Under the pieces are notes generated by a model, which was not told the DNA's origin, did no database searches, and saw nothing but the letters and a program-made list of their open reading frames with translations. Below are positions 1 to 11,984 of a DNA stretch of 64,000 nucleotides, one piece after another; position 1 is the first letter of the stretch; each line of letters starts with the position of its first letter. The position numbers and the translations under genes are program-made. Origin of the DNA: Artemia franciscana (lineage: Eukaryota > Arthropoda > Branchiopoda > Anostraca > Artemiidae); the NCBI RefSeq assembly GCF_032884065.1, contig NC_088875.1, forward strand, positions 45,654,214 through 45,718,213, written 5' to 3'.

Positions 1-240
1 TTGAGTTTTGGTTTCAATCCCCATCACAAAAAATTTATCCTTTATGTATAAGCATTTAAAAGATTCAAGCATACCATCTGCATGGACTGCTTTCAATAAA
101 GTACTGCGGGCTTCTTCAATAATATTTGAATCAAAACTGCCGGGCTTCTGATTTTCAGTTAACAACACAAACTTCAATTGTGCCAATTCCAAATTTGGAT
201 TCTTGTCTAATCCTTGTTCTTCAAGGCTTTCGGCAGGCAT
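1..240 (-). CDS. PSMD6: 26S proteasome regulatory subunit 6 (Rpn7/PSMD6), first coding exon, gene continues off the left edge
   Basis: The minus-strand frame opens with ATG at 240 and stays open to base 1. The start MPAESLEEQGLDKNPNLELA, followed by QLKFVLL, closely follows the conserved N-terminus of PSMD6/Rpn7 (MP.E.LEE.GL.KNP.L..AQL.F.L), a PCI-domain subunit of the 19S lid that helps assemble the lid and position substrates. The true exon probably ends at 75: residues AVHAD are followed by G|GTATGC, a good splice donor at 74-73 (phase 1), and similarity to the family stops there. The open frame over 1-72 is then intron. Just upstream of the ATG (about 257-265) lies a strong acceptor (TTCTATTTTTAG), so a noncoding first exon may lie to the right. 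Identity is confident; the exon end is inferred. Confidence 0.85.
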   Translation of the reverse strand, partial: MPAESLEEQGLDKNPNLELAQLKFVLLTENQKPGSFDSNIIEEARSTLLKAVHADGMLESFKCLYIKDKFFVMGIETKTQ

Positions 241-2330
241 ATTGACACTGTTCTTTCCTAAAAATAGAATTAAAGTCACTTTGAGAATTATTCCTACTCT
301 TCGCTATCTATGGTAAATTAAACTTATTTTCAATTTACCATACAATATTTTTAAACTATTTATAAATGTAATATTTACTATATACATGATTATGTCATTA
401 AAATAGGCCTATACTATTAATAAATATTTTGTATTTTAAAGCCATAGTTATTATGGTTATTTTTAGGCATATATTATTGATAGTCATTATTTATTTTTAA
501 GCCATTGTTATTATAGTTAGTTTTAACTACCTTTAAAGATAACACTAAGTATATTTGTAATTTTGTAGTTATTTTTAGGCCTGTACTACTGATAATTGTA
601 TGTTTGTCAGAACTTTCTTTGCAGCATAGGAGCAAAAATGTATATTTGTCAAAATTTTCTTTTCAGCATAGGAGCACAAAAATTGCATTAAAAATAGCAT
701 GAATTTCTTTAAAGTATATTAACTACAGATCTTAAATTCTTTAATGTCCTTCAGGTTTCTAAAATTGGTGTCTATTTTATAAAAGGATAAGGATAAAGAT
801 ACTCCAGAGCCATTGCTGGTGCATAGGGTGTCGAATCGACGTTTCAGTTGCTGGACGTCTATTTTATGTAGGAAAATATTTCATAGATGTTTGGACTTTT
901 TATTTACAACTACTCCAAGATGTCAAGAAGAATATACCCCAAGACCTCTTTCTGTGACAAAATTCTACATTTTTTTAAAGGGAGATTTTAAGAGATGTTA
1001 AGTTAAAAATATATTTAACACCCTATTTTAGCAAAGCTCATGTTGAATCCTGTAGTTTCTTTTCCTAAGTTAGAAAAAAAAATCTTTTAAAAGGATTATT
1101 GTATATATTCCTTAAAACTAAAAGAATGCCCAAAAATTAATAAAAAAAACAAGGTTTTTCAGATGAAACTCTAAAAAACTAGTACTTCACTGAAAACACA
1201 AGACAGGGTTAGATGCAGAAAATTCTTACAGAGGCCTAAAGAAAGTAAAAGGCTGATCTATAAAGCTCTTAATAGTCTTTTCCTGTCCATGGAATCAATC
1301 AGTTTTACTACACAATTTTTGTTCTCCAAAAACTCAAGAAAGCTTATTTTCAGTAATGTGCTATTTTTTTAGTAGCCAATTCTAACAATCTGGGGAAATA
1401 TAGCTTGTCAGCTTATTTGAAACAGATTTAAAAAAACTGCATAGTATGTGTAGCAGTAATTTTTTTCCTTTCACGTTTTAAATTTACTCTTTGCTTTCCT
1501 CAGAAAAACTTTTTTTTTAAATTATGGCAAAAATGAGTTATATAGAGAATATTAAAGTAGGCTGAATCATTTTGACAACATATCTTTTGGGGTATGACTG
1601 ATACAAGAACCAAATTTGGATTTTCTAGCTTTATTCAGATGTCTATCAACCAGGGAATGATGATAAATAATCAGTTAAGATTTTTTCAGTGAAACAGAAA
1701 AACTGAAGAACCAAAAATTGAGTTACATCTTCTATGGTTAGGATGGCTATACAGCTCTTTCTAGTTTGTTTTGTGTAAAGTAAGTTTATTGAAGACAGAA
1801 TTATGTATTTTATGTTAAGAAATAGTCACCATCAGTATGCCTGCAGAAAATCCTGAAGAAAAAAAGATTAGTAGTTCTCTAAAGTATAACTACACTGTAC
1901 TTGCACATACCAACTAGTTCTTCTTATAGTTTTTTAAGCTGTTTTTCAGGTATTGATTCAGAGGTACCACATGGGTGGGTGTAGGCCAATCCTCTCTTGT
2001 AATTCTTCCTTTCCAATCTCTATATTTAGAAAGATATACTTGGGGATATTTTCATTGACCCCCCCCCCCCCTGATTTTAAAAATACTTTTTTTGTCTTTG
2101 TACAAAAAAATATTGAAAAAAAATTCTTTCAACATCAATTCCATCTAGGCTACTCAAGTTTTCATAATTGACAGGCTGCTTTGCAATTCAGCTAAATTTT
2201 GCAATTCATGGGCTTGAAGTTGCCTGACATGTATCTTTGAAATTGTAATGCAGAAGTAGCATCTTTTGGAGGAGTATTTACTACATAAAGAGTGTAGCTC
2301 CAACAAAAAATTATACTGGTTATTTTTTTT
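241..2330. other. AT-rich region upstream of PSMD6, no gene recognised
   Basis: This is probably the 5'-UTR intron or upstream flank of PSMD6. Bases 255-600 form a diverged direct copy of 2513-2900. They share the acceptor-like stretch beside the PSMD6 start codon and the recurring phrase AAACTATTTATAAATGTAAT. A run of ten C lies near 2060. The open frames at 813-1001 and 1953-2171 have no coding character. Confidence 0.4.
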
Positions 2331-3127
2331 AAGTACTATATGCTATTGATCATCTATGCTTAAACAATTTATATAAACCTGGTATTTATTTGTATCACAG
2401 CCTAATATATTCAATTGGTCTGTCAAATAACTTATATAGTAAATTTACATATGCATTTACTTACATTGTTAGATATATAGTAACAGGTATAGTAATTATG
2501 AATACATAAACTTTTCTTCCTAAAAACAGAATTTAAGTCACTTTAAAAATTATAGTTGCTCTTTGCTTTTGTTTGGGAAACTTATTTTTAATTTAGCATA
2601 AAATATTTTGAAACTATTTATAAATGTAATATTTACTACATACATAATTATGTAGTTAAATTTAGGCCTATACTATTAGTATTTTTTTTTTTTATTTTAA
2701 AGCCATAGTTATTATGGTTATTTTTAGGCCTATATTATCAATAATTATTAGTTATTTTAAACAATAGTTATTACTACTATTAAAGTTGCTTTTAAATTAT
2801 TTATAAATGTAGTATTTATTATATATGTTATTATGTAGTTATTTTTGGCCTATACTATTGATAAGTATTATTTATTTTTAAACCATAGTTATTATAGTTA
2901 TTATTCTTATTATAGCTATTTTTAAACTATTTATAAATGTAATATTCACTATATATATAATCATAATTACTATACATATTACTATATATCTAACTATGTA
3001 CACAAATGTATATGTAAATTTACTATATAAGTTAGTTGACAGACCAATTGAATATACTAGGCAGTCATACATGTAAATATGAGATTTGTTTAAATTATTT
3101 AAGTATAGTTGATCAGTAACACATAGT
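2331..3127. repeat. fold-back (inverted-repeat) element, about 800 bp
   Basis: The left arm (about 2331-2508) and right arm (about 2962-3127) are reverse complements over roughly 170 bp with scattered mismatches. Shared anchors are CCTAATATATTCAATTGG with its complement near 3040-3062, and the TGATCA-containing ends at 2348 and 3108. The 450-bp middle contains several AT-rich sub-repeats of the phrase TATTTATAAATGTAAT (at 2612, 2793 and 2924), and part of it recurs at 255-600. No transposase is seen. It looks like a MITE or fold-back transposon. Target duplications could not be fixed by eye. Confidence 0.6.
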
Positions 3128-3153
3128 AGTAAATTTAACTAAAATTTTTCCCA

Positions 3154-3410
3154 GGAATTGCATTGTTCAGAACTGAAGTCAGAGACAAAGAAGTTGAAAA
3201 CCAAGGTAGGCCTATAATGTTTTTTTTTTATCAAAATTCCAATAGGTCACAGGACAAGTAGGCAAATTTCTAAGAATTAGACATCAGAAGAGGATTAACA
3301 CAGTAGCTTGGGAATACCTATCGGAAGTATGTTTTTGGCCCTGGACTTATTACTGAAAGTTTCATCTCCTTAACTTAGGCTAACCCTTTTCCAAGATTTG
3401 CTAACCCATG
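3154..3410 (+). repeat. right half of a fold-back repeat (family of 52495-53073 and 58688-59324)
   Basis: The stretch starting CAGGAATTGCATTGTTC and ending near CCCTTTTCCAAGATTTGC aligns in order with the right halves of the two complete elements at 52495-53073 and 58688-59324. The partner arm is missing, so this is a truncated copy. Its first 50 bases mimic an exon flanked by AG and GT, but the same bases occur in the other copies. Confidence 0.6.
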
Positions 3411-4199
3411 CCCTGAGGTGGAAAAATCAACTGCCTTGAATATTGCTACTATAGCTTATTTTTACAAAAAAAAATATGCTGAAGGTAGTATAGCAAAATC
3501 AAATTACCTGACCAAAAATCAACAAATTTCCAGAAATGACTCAGCTCTAAATTAAGCGATTTCTTCTACAAATGATTTAATCAAAGCGTTGATCGATTTA
3601 GTAAAGAACCTTACCCTTTCATTTTATTAACCGAGTACGTTCAGACCTTGGACTTTAGTTGAACTTGAACCCTAATTTCAAGAGTTTAAACCCCCCATAG
3701 TCACAGTATTCTCATCTTTTTACCTGTAGTTTTGTTGACTTTCCTTAGCTTCTGCCCGGATAAATGTATGTCCGATCTTAAAGGCGTAACGGGGGCGCAT
3801 ATAAACACGTTTATGATGCGTTTGTAATTTTCTGGTATTGTATCCCAGTTTTGAGACACAGTTAAGATATTATATGAATATGTTAGGGAATACAGAATAA
3901 GCTCCCAGAGCAGGAAAATTAATATAAACAGATAAATTGCTTGAGGTTTTAATACCCATTTAAGAAAACAAAAACCATCCCATTTTCCGGAGAAAAGTTT
4001 TAACCTTGACCTTTTGTAAAGTTTTTATTGGGTCAACCTTTGTTTGAGGACATGGGTGTGATATGACTGCTCCTAAATAATTTACTTAAGGCTTTTTCTC
4101 TTTATTACTTTAGGTGGCAAATTTAGAGATAAAGGACTGATTCTCATTATTTAATGCTAATTTTGAACGAGGGGCCACCGGCTTTTAGAAATCACTTGC
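3411..4199. other. non-coding stretch, nothing recognised
   Basis: No reading frame, repeat arm or RNA-like structure was recognised here. Confidence 0.3.
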
Positions 4200-5335
4200 A
4201 TCAAAATTTGTTTTGAAAAAATAATTTTTGAAAAAAGGGAGAAAGGCCTCCTAGAAGTCATAGAATTTTAATGAAAAACATATCAGATTCAGCGTATAAA
4301 AAAAAACCCATTGCAAAGGTTCCAAACTCATATCTGCAAAAATGTGGAATTTTTTAATTTTTGCCAAAAAAAAAGATCACGGATGCGTGTTTTTTTTTCC
4401 ATAGGTGTCGTATCGACCCAGTGGGCCTATAACATCGAGAAATAGTTCTTTCTAGTTCTAGTGCCCTTCTTAAGTGATCAAAATTTGGAGGGCATATAGA
4501 CCCCCTCCCACGCCACTTTTTTCCCAAAATCGTCCGATCTTTGAGACAGCTTTTTTTTCCAGCACAGTGTAAAGGCCCAATAACTGTGTCTTTGGATATA
4601 AAATGAGCCGCCAAAGCCCCTCGAGAAATTTTTGTTTTATAAAATTCGCCGATTGTTTTATTTTTATTGGGAACTATGCATACATTTTTCGGGTGGGAGG
4701 ATAGGACAAATTTTCCTGCTGGGAGAGTTTTACAGGAGAGGGAAGTTTCCAGGGGGTTAACTTTTCACGGGGAAATCGTGAATTTGCCACAATTCCTATA
4801 CGACATTTCTTTACGTATCTTGCTTTCTCGATTCAATTTTACGTGTGGCGATGTTAAGGGTAACTGTCCAGGGTAAATTTTCGCCAGAATTGAACTGTCC
4901 AGAGGATAGTTCTATGGGGAGGGGAATTTCTCGTAGAGGTAGAGCTATGTATCCTGGCGTTATTTAAAAAAAAACGATCAGGAATTAAACAAAAAACGAG
5001 TTTTTCAAACTGAAAGTAAGGAGCAACATTGAAACTTAAAACGAACAGAAATTATTACGAATATGAGGGAGGTTGCCCCCTCCTCATCACCTCGCTCTTT
5101 ACATTAAAGTTAATAATTTGTCCGAATTCTTTAAAAACGACTCCTGAAACACAAGGGTCGTTTAATTATAACAATAAATAACTATTTTTTAAAGTGCCGA
5201 AAAACTGTAGCATGAAGAGCAAAGTGTTGAGGAGGGGACAACCCCCTCATATACGTAATAATTTCTGCTCGTTTTAAGTTTTAATGTTGCTCCTTATTTT
5301 CAATTGAAAAAACTTGTTTTTTTTTCTTTATTTCA
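4200..5335 (-). repeat. hairpin-bearing repeat family, reverse-oriented copy
   Basis: This is a diverged, reverse-oriented copy of the family at 25401-27125. Its left part shares the block with GGAATTTT..TTTTTGCCA, the phrase GACCCAGTGGGCCTA and the phrase GGAGGGCA.. followed by CCCCCTCCCACG. Its right part (4986-5330) is the large inverted repeat with arms containing AAGTAAGGAGCAACATT and CTTAAAACGAACAGAAATTA. The short frames at 4354-4614 and 4667-4876 lie inside the repeat and are not genes. Confidence 0.6.
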
Positions 5336-6226
5336 TGAAGCTTAGAGACTAACATTTTTCTAAAGACAATGGAAAAAGTATGTCAATTAAACTAAAAGTA
5401 TATAAATATGAAAAAAAGTAATTACAAAAAATAAAGGAAAGATTAGCCTACTTACAAAAACAAAGATATAAACACCCAGCATTAAGTTCTGTTGAGCAAT
5501 GCCGAAGCGTTGGACGGATAATTTTTAACAATATCGACATTTATGAACTTGGTTATCAAACACCAAAATATTTAATGCCTTTAGACTCAGTGTTTATACA
5601 AAGTAACGCATTATGAAACTAGTTTGTTCAAAGTAAAAAATTAAAACTAAGATTAAGAAAATCAGATAAAAACATTTTTAAGTTAATATTTTTAATTTAA
5701 TTTTAAATACCAAAAACCAATGCATGTAACACTTTTATGCTTCATAACAGTAAAAATTAAATCTTTTTTAAAGTCACAACTAGATAAATACAATCACTCA
5801 TGGAAAAAAAATGATAATAAAACGCAAAAAACGTGTCCGTTCAGTGGGAAAAAAACAGATATTTCCAGCATTCCGTTTAGTTGAAACATTTCTGATAATA
5901 ATGGCTTTATATATCAGCTCATGAGTACTCTTGCAATGCAAGCAAAAGTAGACGGCTTACTTTTACCGAAACTACCCAGTTTGTTGTTGTTTTACCCCAG
6001 TTTGTTGTTGTGTTGCTGTTACCCAGTTGTTTTCCCAGTGTTTTCTATGATTATACGAACTTTCTTGTGTACTAATAACTGCACTAATTATTAATAAACA
6101 AATACATATTTAGGATCACCATAAAAAGCTGATTCTTTGATTGAATGTTAGAGAGAGAGAGCGATCGGTATATTTAAAAACTATCGTAGCATAGAAAAAA
6201 TCAGTTTTTTCACAAAAATCATAAAT
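5336..6226. other. AT-rich non-coding stretch
   Basis: No gene is recognised. Around 5990-6010 the short phrase CCCAGTTTGTTGTTGT is repeated in tandem. (GA)n lies near 6150. Confidence 0.3.
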
Positions 6227-6660
6227 TTAAACAAAAATCACACACCACAACTCAGCATTACAAATTGGTGTGAAGAAAGGCACAAATGAGTTGGCGTAAC
6301 GATTAGTTCGTACTTTAGGAGCCAGAAGTTTATTTTGTAACCGAGTTCGGCTATTGGGAGGGGCTGGTTCGGGTAGTAGTGATCGGTGGCTCTTATTGGC
6401 TAGGACAGATTTTCCAAATTGCTGAATAAGGTGTTCAAGCCGGACTTTAAGTGGAGATAAATTTAATTTAGCGAGGGCTTGATCATAGGGTATGTCACGG
6501 TTTCGGAGTATAATCCTTGTTGCTCTTTTCTGGACGCACTCTATGTCGCGTAATAGGTACGCTGTGCGGATAGCAGATGGACCCCATACCGGGCACGCGT
6601 ACTCGAGCAACGGGCGAATATAACACATGTAGGCATGGAGAAGACTTTCAGTATCACACC
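6227..6660 (-). pseudogene. jockey-like non-LTR retrotransposon, C-terminal reverse transcriptase fragment
   Basis: The translation contains CYIRPLLEYACPVWGPS, VQKRATRIIL and, near the end, RTNRYANSFVPF. These are the hallmarks of the region after the RT fingers/palm in jockey-clade LINE ORF2 proteins (Y.RP.LEY..PVW; VQ+RA.R.I; RT.R..NS..P). The frame is open from about 6658 and also reads GCDTESLLHAY ahead of the first Met. The RT catalytic core is absent, so this is a 5'-truncated copy, as is usual for LINEs. Confidence 0.75.
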
Positions 6661-8302
6661 CAAAACTATGTTATCAATAGTTAGGCTCTTATACTTTCGT
6701 TATTCACAAAGATCGTTATTTACTTACTATTCATTACTATAAAGAATTTGAATTTTTTTGTTGCTCCAACCAAATCGTATAGAAAAATCTTTGTGGAAAA
6801 CCCGGAAGGGGTCACTCAATAACAAATCAAAACTTTTATTTTCCTTATTAATGGTCAAAATCTATTGGCAGGCAGCCAACAATGGGGCAACACACATTTT
6901 TTCCATGTTTTTTCTCTATTCTGCTCTCTTTCCTTTGGTTTCCTTATAATTACTTTATATTCCCAAATCTCCAGGGAAGACATGGCCACGCCCTACCCTG
7001 CCGGAACCCATGAGGTCAACTTCTTGTCACCTACTCACGACTTAAACTAATGAGTTTAAGCAAAATGATAATATTTGTTAAAAAAAGGAAGGTTTTTTGG
7101 TTTTCATGGATGATAAAAAGCATTAGTCACTTGGTTAACTAAATAAAAGCTGACAGTTGGCTAATTCAGTATTGAATACCATCAAAGTACTTAAGTTGAA
7201 ACAGCTACAAAGACATTTTTGTGACAGTACAAATGAATGAATGAAACCACAGGTTCGATACAACCTGGGAAAAATAAAAGCTGAATAAAATACGCTGAAA
7301 AATACGAAATTTTTCTTAAAGTCGTGACCTATTTAGATCGTTTTTCTGCCCAAAAATTTCAATGTGCCAGCCTTATGAAAAAAACTACGTAGCAAGTTTC
7401 GAGACCAGGCCCCGGCATGGCTACCCAGTAGGCTTGTATTTACTGATTCTCATTATCACTTATCTTTTAACAGAAGCTGATTTAAGCCTTTTATTCATGT
7501 CATGGTGTCACTATAGGTTTAATGCAACCATCATTTAGCCGCATATGTCTTTGTTCGTCACTTCTGTTTTTAAGTAGTTTTTATTCTTGCTACCGCTTAT
7601 CTTCGAACCGTATGTTTATTTTTTTCTTTACTTTTGTTTTTGAATCGTTGTAATTGTTGCTGACGGAAATATTGTGACTGTCTATCTTTGCTCGTCATTT
7701 TCGTTTATCATTACTTTAGACACTTTTTCAATACCCTGTACCTTAGCTGCTCGGATCGGTATTGTCGCGTTTCTAGGTCTAGGTTGTTCATTTGTCATCT
7801 AGGTATTATGAAACTACTTAAAACGCCTTTTGTAAATAGAAAAATTACACTTAGTATTTTATACCGGGCAATGATCCTTTTGTAATATTGCATGCGCCAT
7901 AAATATAAAAACGATACGTTCCCTCCTGGGGGGGATCATGCAATTTATTCTCTAGAAATGAACTCATAAATATGACGTCAATCATATGATTTTTCTTGTC
8001 AATCATATGTATCTTGTGTAATTTTGCCTGCATCATAGACACTGCAAACGATGCTAACAATACTGAGGCAAATATGACGTATGTATGCTTTTCGAATGTA
8101 TTCATAAATATGATGTCACTTAATAGTTTTTTTTTCTCATCGAGGCTTTTAAAGAATTTTCTCGAACTTCTAAGCTGTATAGATCGTTTTTTTAGGCCAA
8201 AAAATCACAGGATACCAATTTCCCCGAAAAAACTAAGAGCCGTTTTCGAGAAAATAAATAAACATGTAAATAAATACACAATTATTGCGCACTTATAAAG
8301 AT

Positions 8303-8303
<1 letters not shown>
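6661..8303. other. intergenic stretch, no gene recognised
   Basis: Two related segments, about 7320-7400 and 8160-8245 (both with TAGATCGTTTTT and a downstream TTTCGAGA), look like diverged copies of an old repeat. Small open frames at 6758-7050 and 7688-8298 show no family resemblance. Confidence 0.3.

Positions 8304-8380
<77 letters not shown>
8304..8380. repeat. (TA)n microsatellite
   Basis: An uninterrupted AT dinucleotide run directly precedes the CTAG end of the Helitron at 8381. It may have supplied the A/T insertion site. Confidence 0.95.
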
Positions 8381-8381
<1 letters not shown>

Positions 8382-8494
8382 TAGCAGTTGGTGGTTGGTT
8401 TCGCGCCCCCCCCCCGCGCGCGTAAGTCGTTACAAGCCATATTAGTTACGCGCCATTGTAGTTGTGTCCCTATGTCCCACCTGTGAATATAGAT

Positions 8495-8607
<113 letters not shown>

Positions 8608-8822
8608 TTTAACTACGTAAAACTTGCGAATATACAACATTCTTTGCTGTCCCATTGTCTGTGCATATAAATAGATTGTCAGGTTTACCGACTCTTGAAC
8701 ATGCAACATATAATGGTCCATGGGAAAACAATCCGTATTCAGATCTATACCTCATGATTCTAATGATTGCCCTTGAGCTTTGTTGATGGTGATTGCTAAT
8801 CGACCATTCCCTGAGTCGCCAT

Positions 8823-9330
8823 CGTCATTTATATATCCCCCTGTGCACCCCGGCGTCCCCTTTGTAGTTATGTCCCTGTGTCCCGGTCGTCATTTATATT
8901 CCCTGTGTCCCGGTCGTCATTTGTGTCCCGGTGTTCCAGTCTGTGATTTCTCTTTGAGTGTCCCGGGCGTCATTTATATTCCTTGTGTCCCGGTCGTCAT
9001 TTATATCCCCCTGTGCCCCCCGGCGTCCCATTGTAGTTGTGTCCCTGTGTCCCGGTCGTCATTTATATTCCCTGTGTCCCGGTCGTCATTTGTATCCCGG
9101 TGTCCCGGTCTGTATATACATTCGTTTTTTAGTTTTGTTTTTCTCCTTTATTTTTTTCCTTTTTTCTTTTTTAGTTTATTTAGATTTTTAGATTTTTTAG
9201 TTTTTTTATTAGTTTTTAGTTTTTTTGTAGTTTTTACCATTTTTTTAGTTTTTTTATTTTTTTTTTTACTTATGTCCTGGTCGTCATTTATACTCCCTGT
9301 GTCCCGGTCGTCATTTGTGTCTCGGTGCTT
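8823..9330. repeat. Helitron minisatellite, GTCCCGGTCGTCATTT family (copy 1)
   Basis: Irregular 30-40 bp units alternate between forms continuing ATTCCCTGT and forms continuing GTGTCCCGGTG. The same array recurs at 10227-10740, 32877-33300, 38577-38955 and 39526-39570. Long open frames through it (for example 8780-9343) arise from the repeat and are not genes. Confidence 0.85.
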
Positions 9331-9344
9331 TGTTGATTGCTAAT

Positions 9345-10110
9345 TTATATTATATTTATATTTTTTATATTTACTAATATTTTTTTAGTTTTCTTTTTCT
9401 CTTATTTTTCAGTTTTTTCCTTTTTTTTAGTTTTTTCTTTTTTAGTTTTTAGTTTTTTTTTTGTTTTTTACCTTTTTTTAGTTTTTTTAGTTTTTTTAGT
9501 TTTTTAGCTTTTTTATTAGTTTTTAGTTTTTTTTTTAGTTTTTGCCTTTTTTTTAGTTTTTTCAGTTTTTTTTAGTTTTTAGTTTTTTACCTTTTTTTAG
9601 TTTTTTTTAGTTTTTTTAGTTTTTTTTCTTTTTAGTTTTTTTTTGTAGTTTTTACCTTTTTTAGTTTTTTTTCTTCTTTTGTATTAGTGTAAAATAATTC
9701 AGACGTCATATGCGGACAAACACGACGTCACTCGACAGACAGACAGACAGACATAACCCACAAACAACTTATTTTTATATATATTTATTCATATTTTTTT
9801 AGTTTTCTTTTTCTCTTTTATTTTTCAGTTTTTTCCTTTTTTTTAGTTTTTTTCTTTTTTAGTTTTTTTTAGTTTTTTACCTTTTTTTAGTTTATTTTTA
9901 GTTTTTTTTAGTTTTTTAGCTTTTTTAGTTTTTTTATTAGTTTTTATTTTTTTTGTAGTTTTTGCCTTTTTTTATTTTTTTCAGTTTTTTTTTTAGTTAT
10001 TAGATTTTTACCTTTTTTTAGTTTTTTTAATTTTTTAGCTTTTTTAGTTTTTTTTTCTTTTTAGTTTTTTTTGTAGTTTTTACCTTTTTTAGTTTTTTTC
10101 TTCTTTTGTA
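9345..10110. repeat. T-rich AGTTTTTT arrays with an embedded Helitron 5' terminus (copy 1)
   Basis: The plus strand is almost only T with AG, CC or C interruptions about every 8-10 bases (AGTTTTTT, CCTTTTTTT, CTTTTTTAG). The two blocks (about 9345-9680 and 9785-10100) are separated by a Helitron 5'-terminus copy with GACGTCA motifs at 9700-9783. The array repeats at 10795-11080 and 11185-11510. Confidence 0.85.
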
Positions 10111-10226
10111 TTAGTGTGAAATAATAAAGACGTCATATGCGGACAAACATGACGTCACCTGATCCACAGATCCACACACAGACAACTTATTTTTATATAT
10201 ATAGATATATATATATATATATATAT

Positions 10227-11612
10227 CGTCATTTATATATCCCCCTGTGCACCCCGGCGTCCCCTTTGTAGTTATGTCCCTGTGTCCCGGTCCTCATTTA
10301 TATTCCCTGTGTCCCGGTCGTCATTTGTGTCCCGGTGTTCCAGTCTGTGATTTCTCTTTGAGTGTCCCGGGCGTCATTTATATTCCTTGTGTCCCGGTCG
10401 TCATTTATATCCCCCTGTGCCCCCCGGCGTCCCCATTGTAGTTGTGTCCCTGTGTCCCGGTCGTCATTTATATTCCCTGTGTCCCGGTCGTCATTTGTAT
10501 CCCGGTGTCCCGGTCTTTATATACATTCGTTTTTTAGTTTTGTTTTTCTCCTTTATTTTTTTCCTTTTTTCGTTTTTTTCTTTTTTAGTTTATTTAGATT
10601 TTTAGATTTTTTAGTTTTTTTATTAGTTTTTAGTTTTTTTGTAGTTTTTACCATTTTTTTAGTTTTTTTAGTTTTTTTTTTACTTATGTCCTGGTCGTCA
10701 TTTATACTCCGTCCCGGTCGTCATTTGTGTCTCGGTGCTTTGTTGATTGCTAATTTATATTATATTTATATTTATATTTTTTATATTTATTAATATTTTT
10801 TTAGTTTTCTTTTTCTCTTATTTTTCAGTTTTTTCCTTTTTTTTAGTTTTTTCTTTTTTAGTTTTTAGTTTTTTTTGTTTTTTACCTTTTTTTAGTTTTT
10901 TTAGTTTTTTAGCTTTTTTTAGTTTTTTTATTAGTTTTTAGTTTTTTTTAGTTTTTGCCTTTTTTTAGTTTTTTCAGTTTTTTTTTTAGTTTTTTACCTT
11001 TTTTTAGTTTTTTAGCTTTTTTAGTTTTTTTTCTTTTTAGTTTTTTTTGTAGTTTTTACCTTTTTTAGTTTTTTTTCTTCTTTTGTACTAGTGTGAAATA
11101 ATTCAGACGTCATATGCGGACAAACACGACGTCACTCGACAGACAGACAGACAGACCTAACCCACAAACAACTTATTTTTATATATATTTATTCATATTT
11201 TTTTAGTTTTCTTTTTCTCTTTTATTTTTCAGTTTTTTCCTTTTTTTTAGTTTTTTTCTTTTTTAGTTTTTAGTTTTTTTTAGTTTTTTACCTTTTTATA
11301 GTTTTTTTTAGTTTTTTTAGTTTTTTAGCTTTTTTAGTTTTTTTATTAGTTTTTATTTTTTTTTGTAGTTTTTGCCTTTTTTTATTTTTTTCAGTTTTTT
11401 TTTAGTTATTAGATTTTTACCTTTTTTTAGTTTTTTTTTAGTTTTTTAGCTTTTTTAGTTTTTTTTTCTTTTTAGTTTTTTTGTAGTTTTTACCTTTTTT
11501 AGTTTTTTTCTTCTTTTGTATTAGTGTGAAATAATTCAGACGTCATATGCGGACAAACATGACGTCACCTGATCCACAGATCCACACACAGACAACTTAT
11601 TTTTATATATAT

Positions 11613-11615
<3 letters not shown>
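10227..11615. repeat. second copy of the 1.40-kb tandem duplication
   Basis: The unit restarts at 10227 with CGTCATTTATATATCCCC, as at 8823. It runs through the same minisatellite, T-rich array, GACGTCA-containing 5' terminus, second T-rich array and final 5' terminus. Differences are small indels in homopolymers, so the duplication is young. Confidence 0.85.

Positions 11616-11678
<63 letters not shown>
11616..11678. repeat. (TA)n microsatellite
   Basis: A dinucleotide run directly follows the TC end of the Helitron. It probably grew out of the ATAGATATAT seed at the terminus. Confidence 0.95.
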
Positions 11679-11685
<7 letters not shown>

Positions 11686-11984
11686 GGAGACCCACTTATT
11701 GAAATAGAACCACAGAATAATACATATAGAATAACTTGACAGCATGCACGTCACGTTTCCTTGTTTTACATACAAAGACAATCGAAAAGAAGCCCGGAAT
11801 TTCAATTAGTTATGGATCATTTATTAATTGCACTTTGATTCGATTTATTTGTGTCTATTCTCTAGATTATGAGAATCAAATTTTTTTTTGCTAAATCGTA
11901 TTTGCAGCGTCATCATGCAAACAACTTTCAAAACGGTGCTCTCAAACCACCCCACGAGAACGCTACATTCCCCTTTGTTTACTA

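Noticed and set aside
1-72. Open frame continuing after the PSMD6 similarity
   Set aside because: Similarity stops at a good donor (G|GTATGC), so the rest is most likely intron that happens to be open.
3154-3205. Apparent small exon: AG, 52 open bases reading ELHCSELKSETKKLKTK, then GTAGGC
   Set aside because: The same bases occur in the fold-back repeats at 59045-59110 and 52860-52895, so this is repeat sequence.
8780-9343. 187-residue plus-strand frame (and 10362-10793, 32846-33112, 38610-38879)
   Set aside because: Reads through the GTCCCGGTCGTCATTT minisatellite and T-rich arrays; the repeated VSRSSFI phrases are repeat translation.
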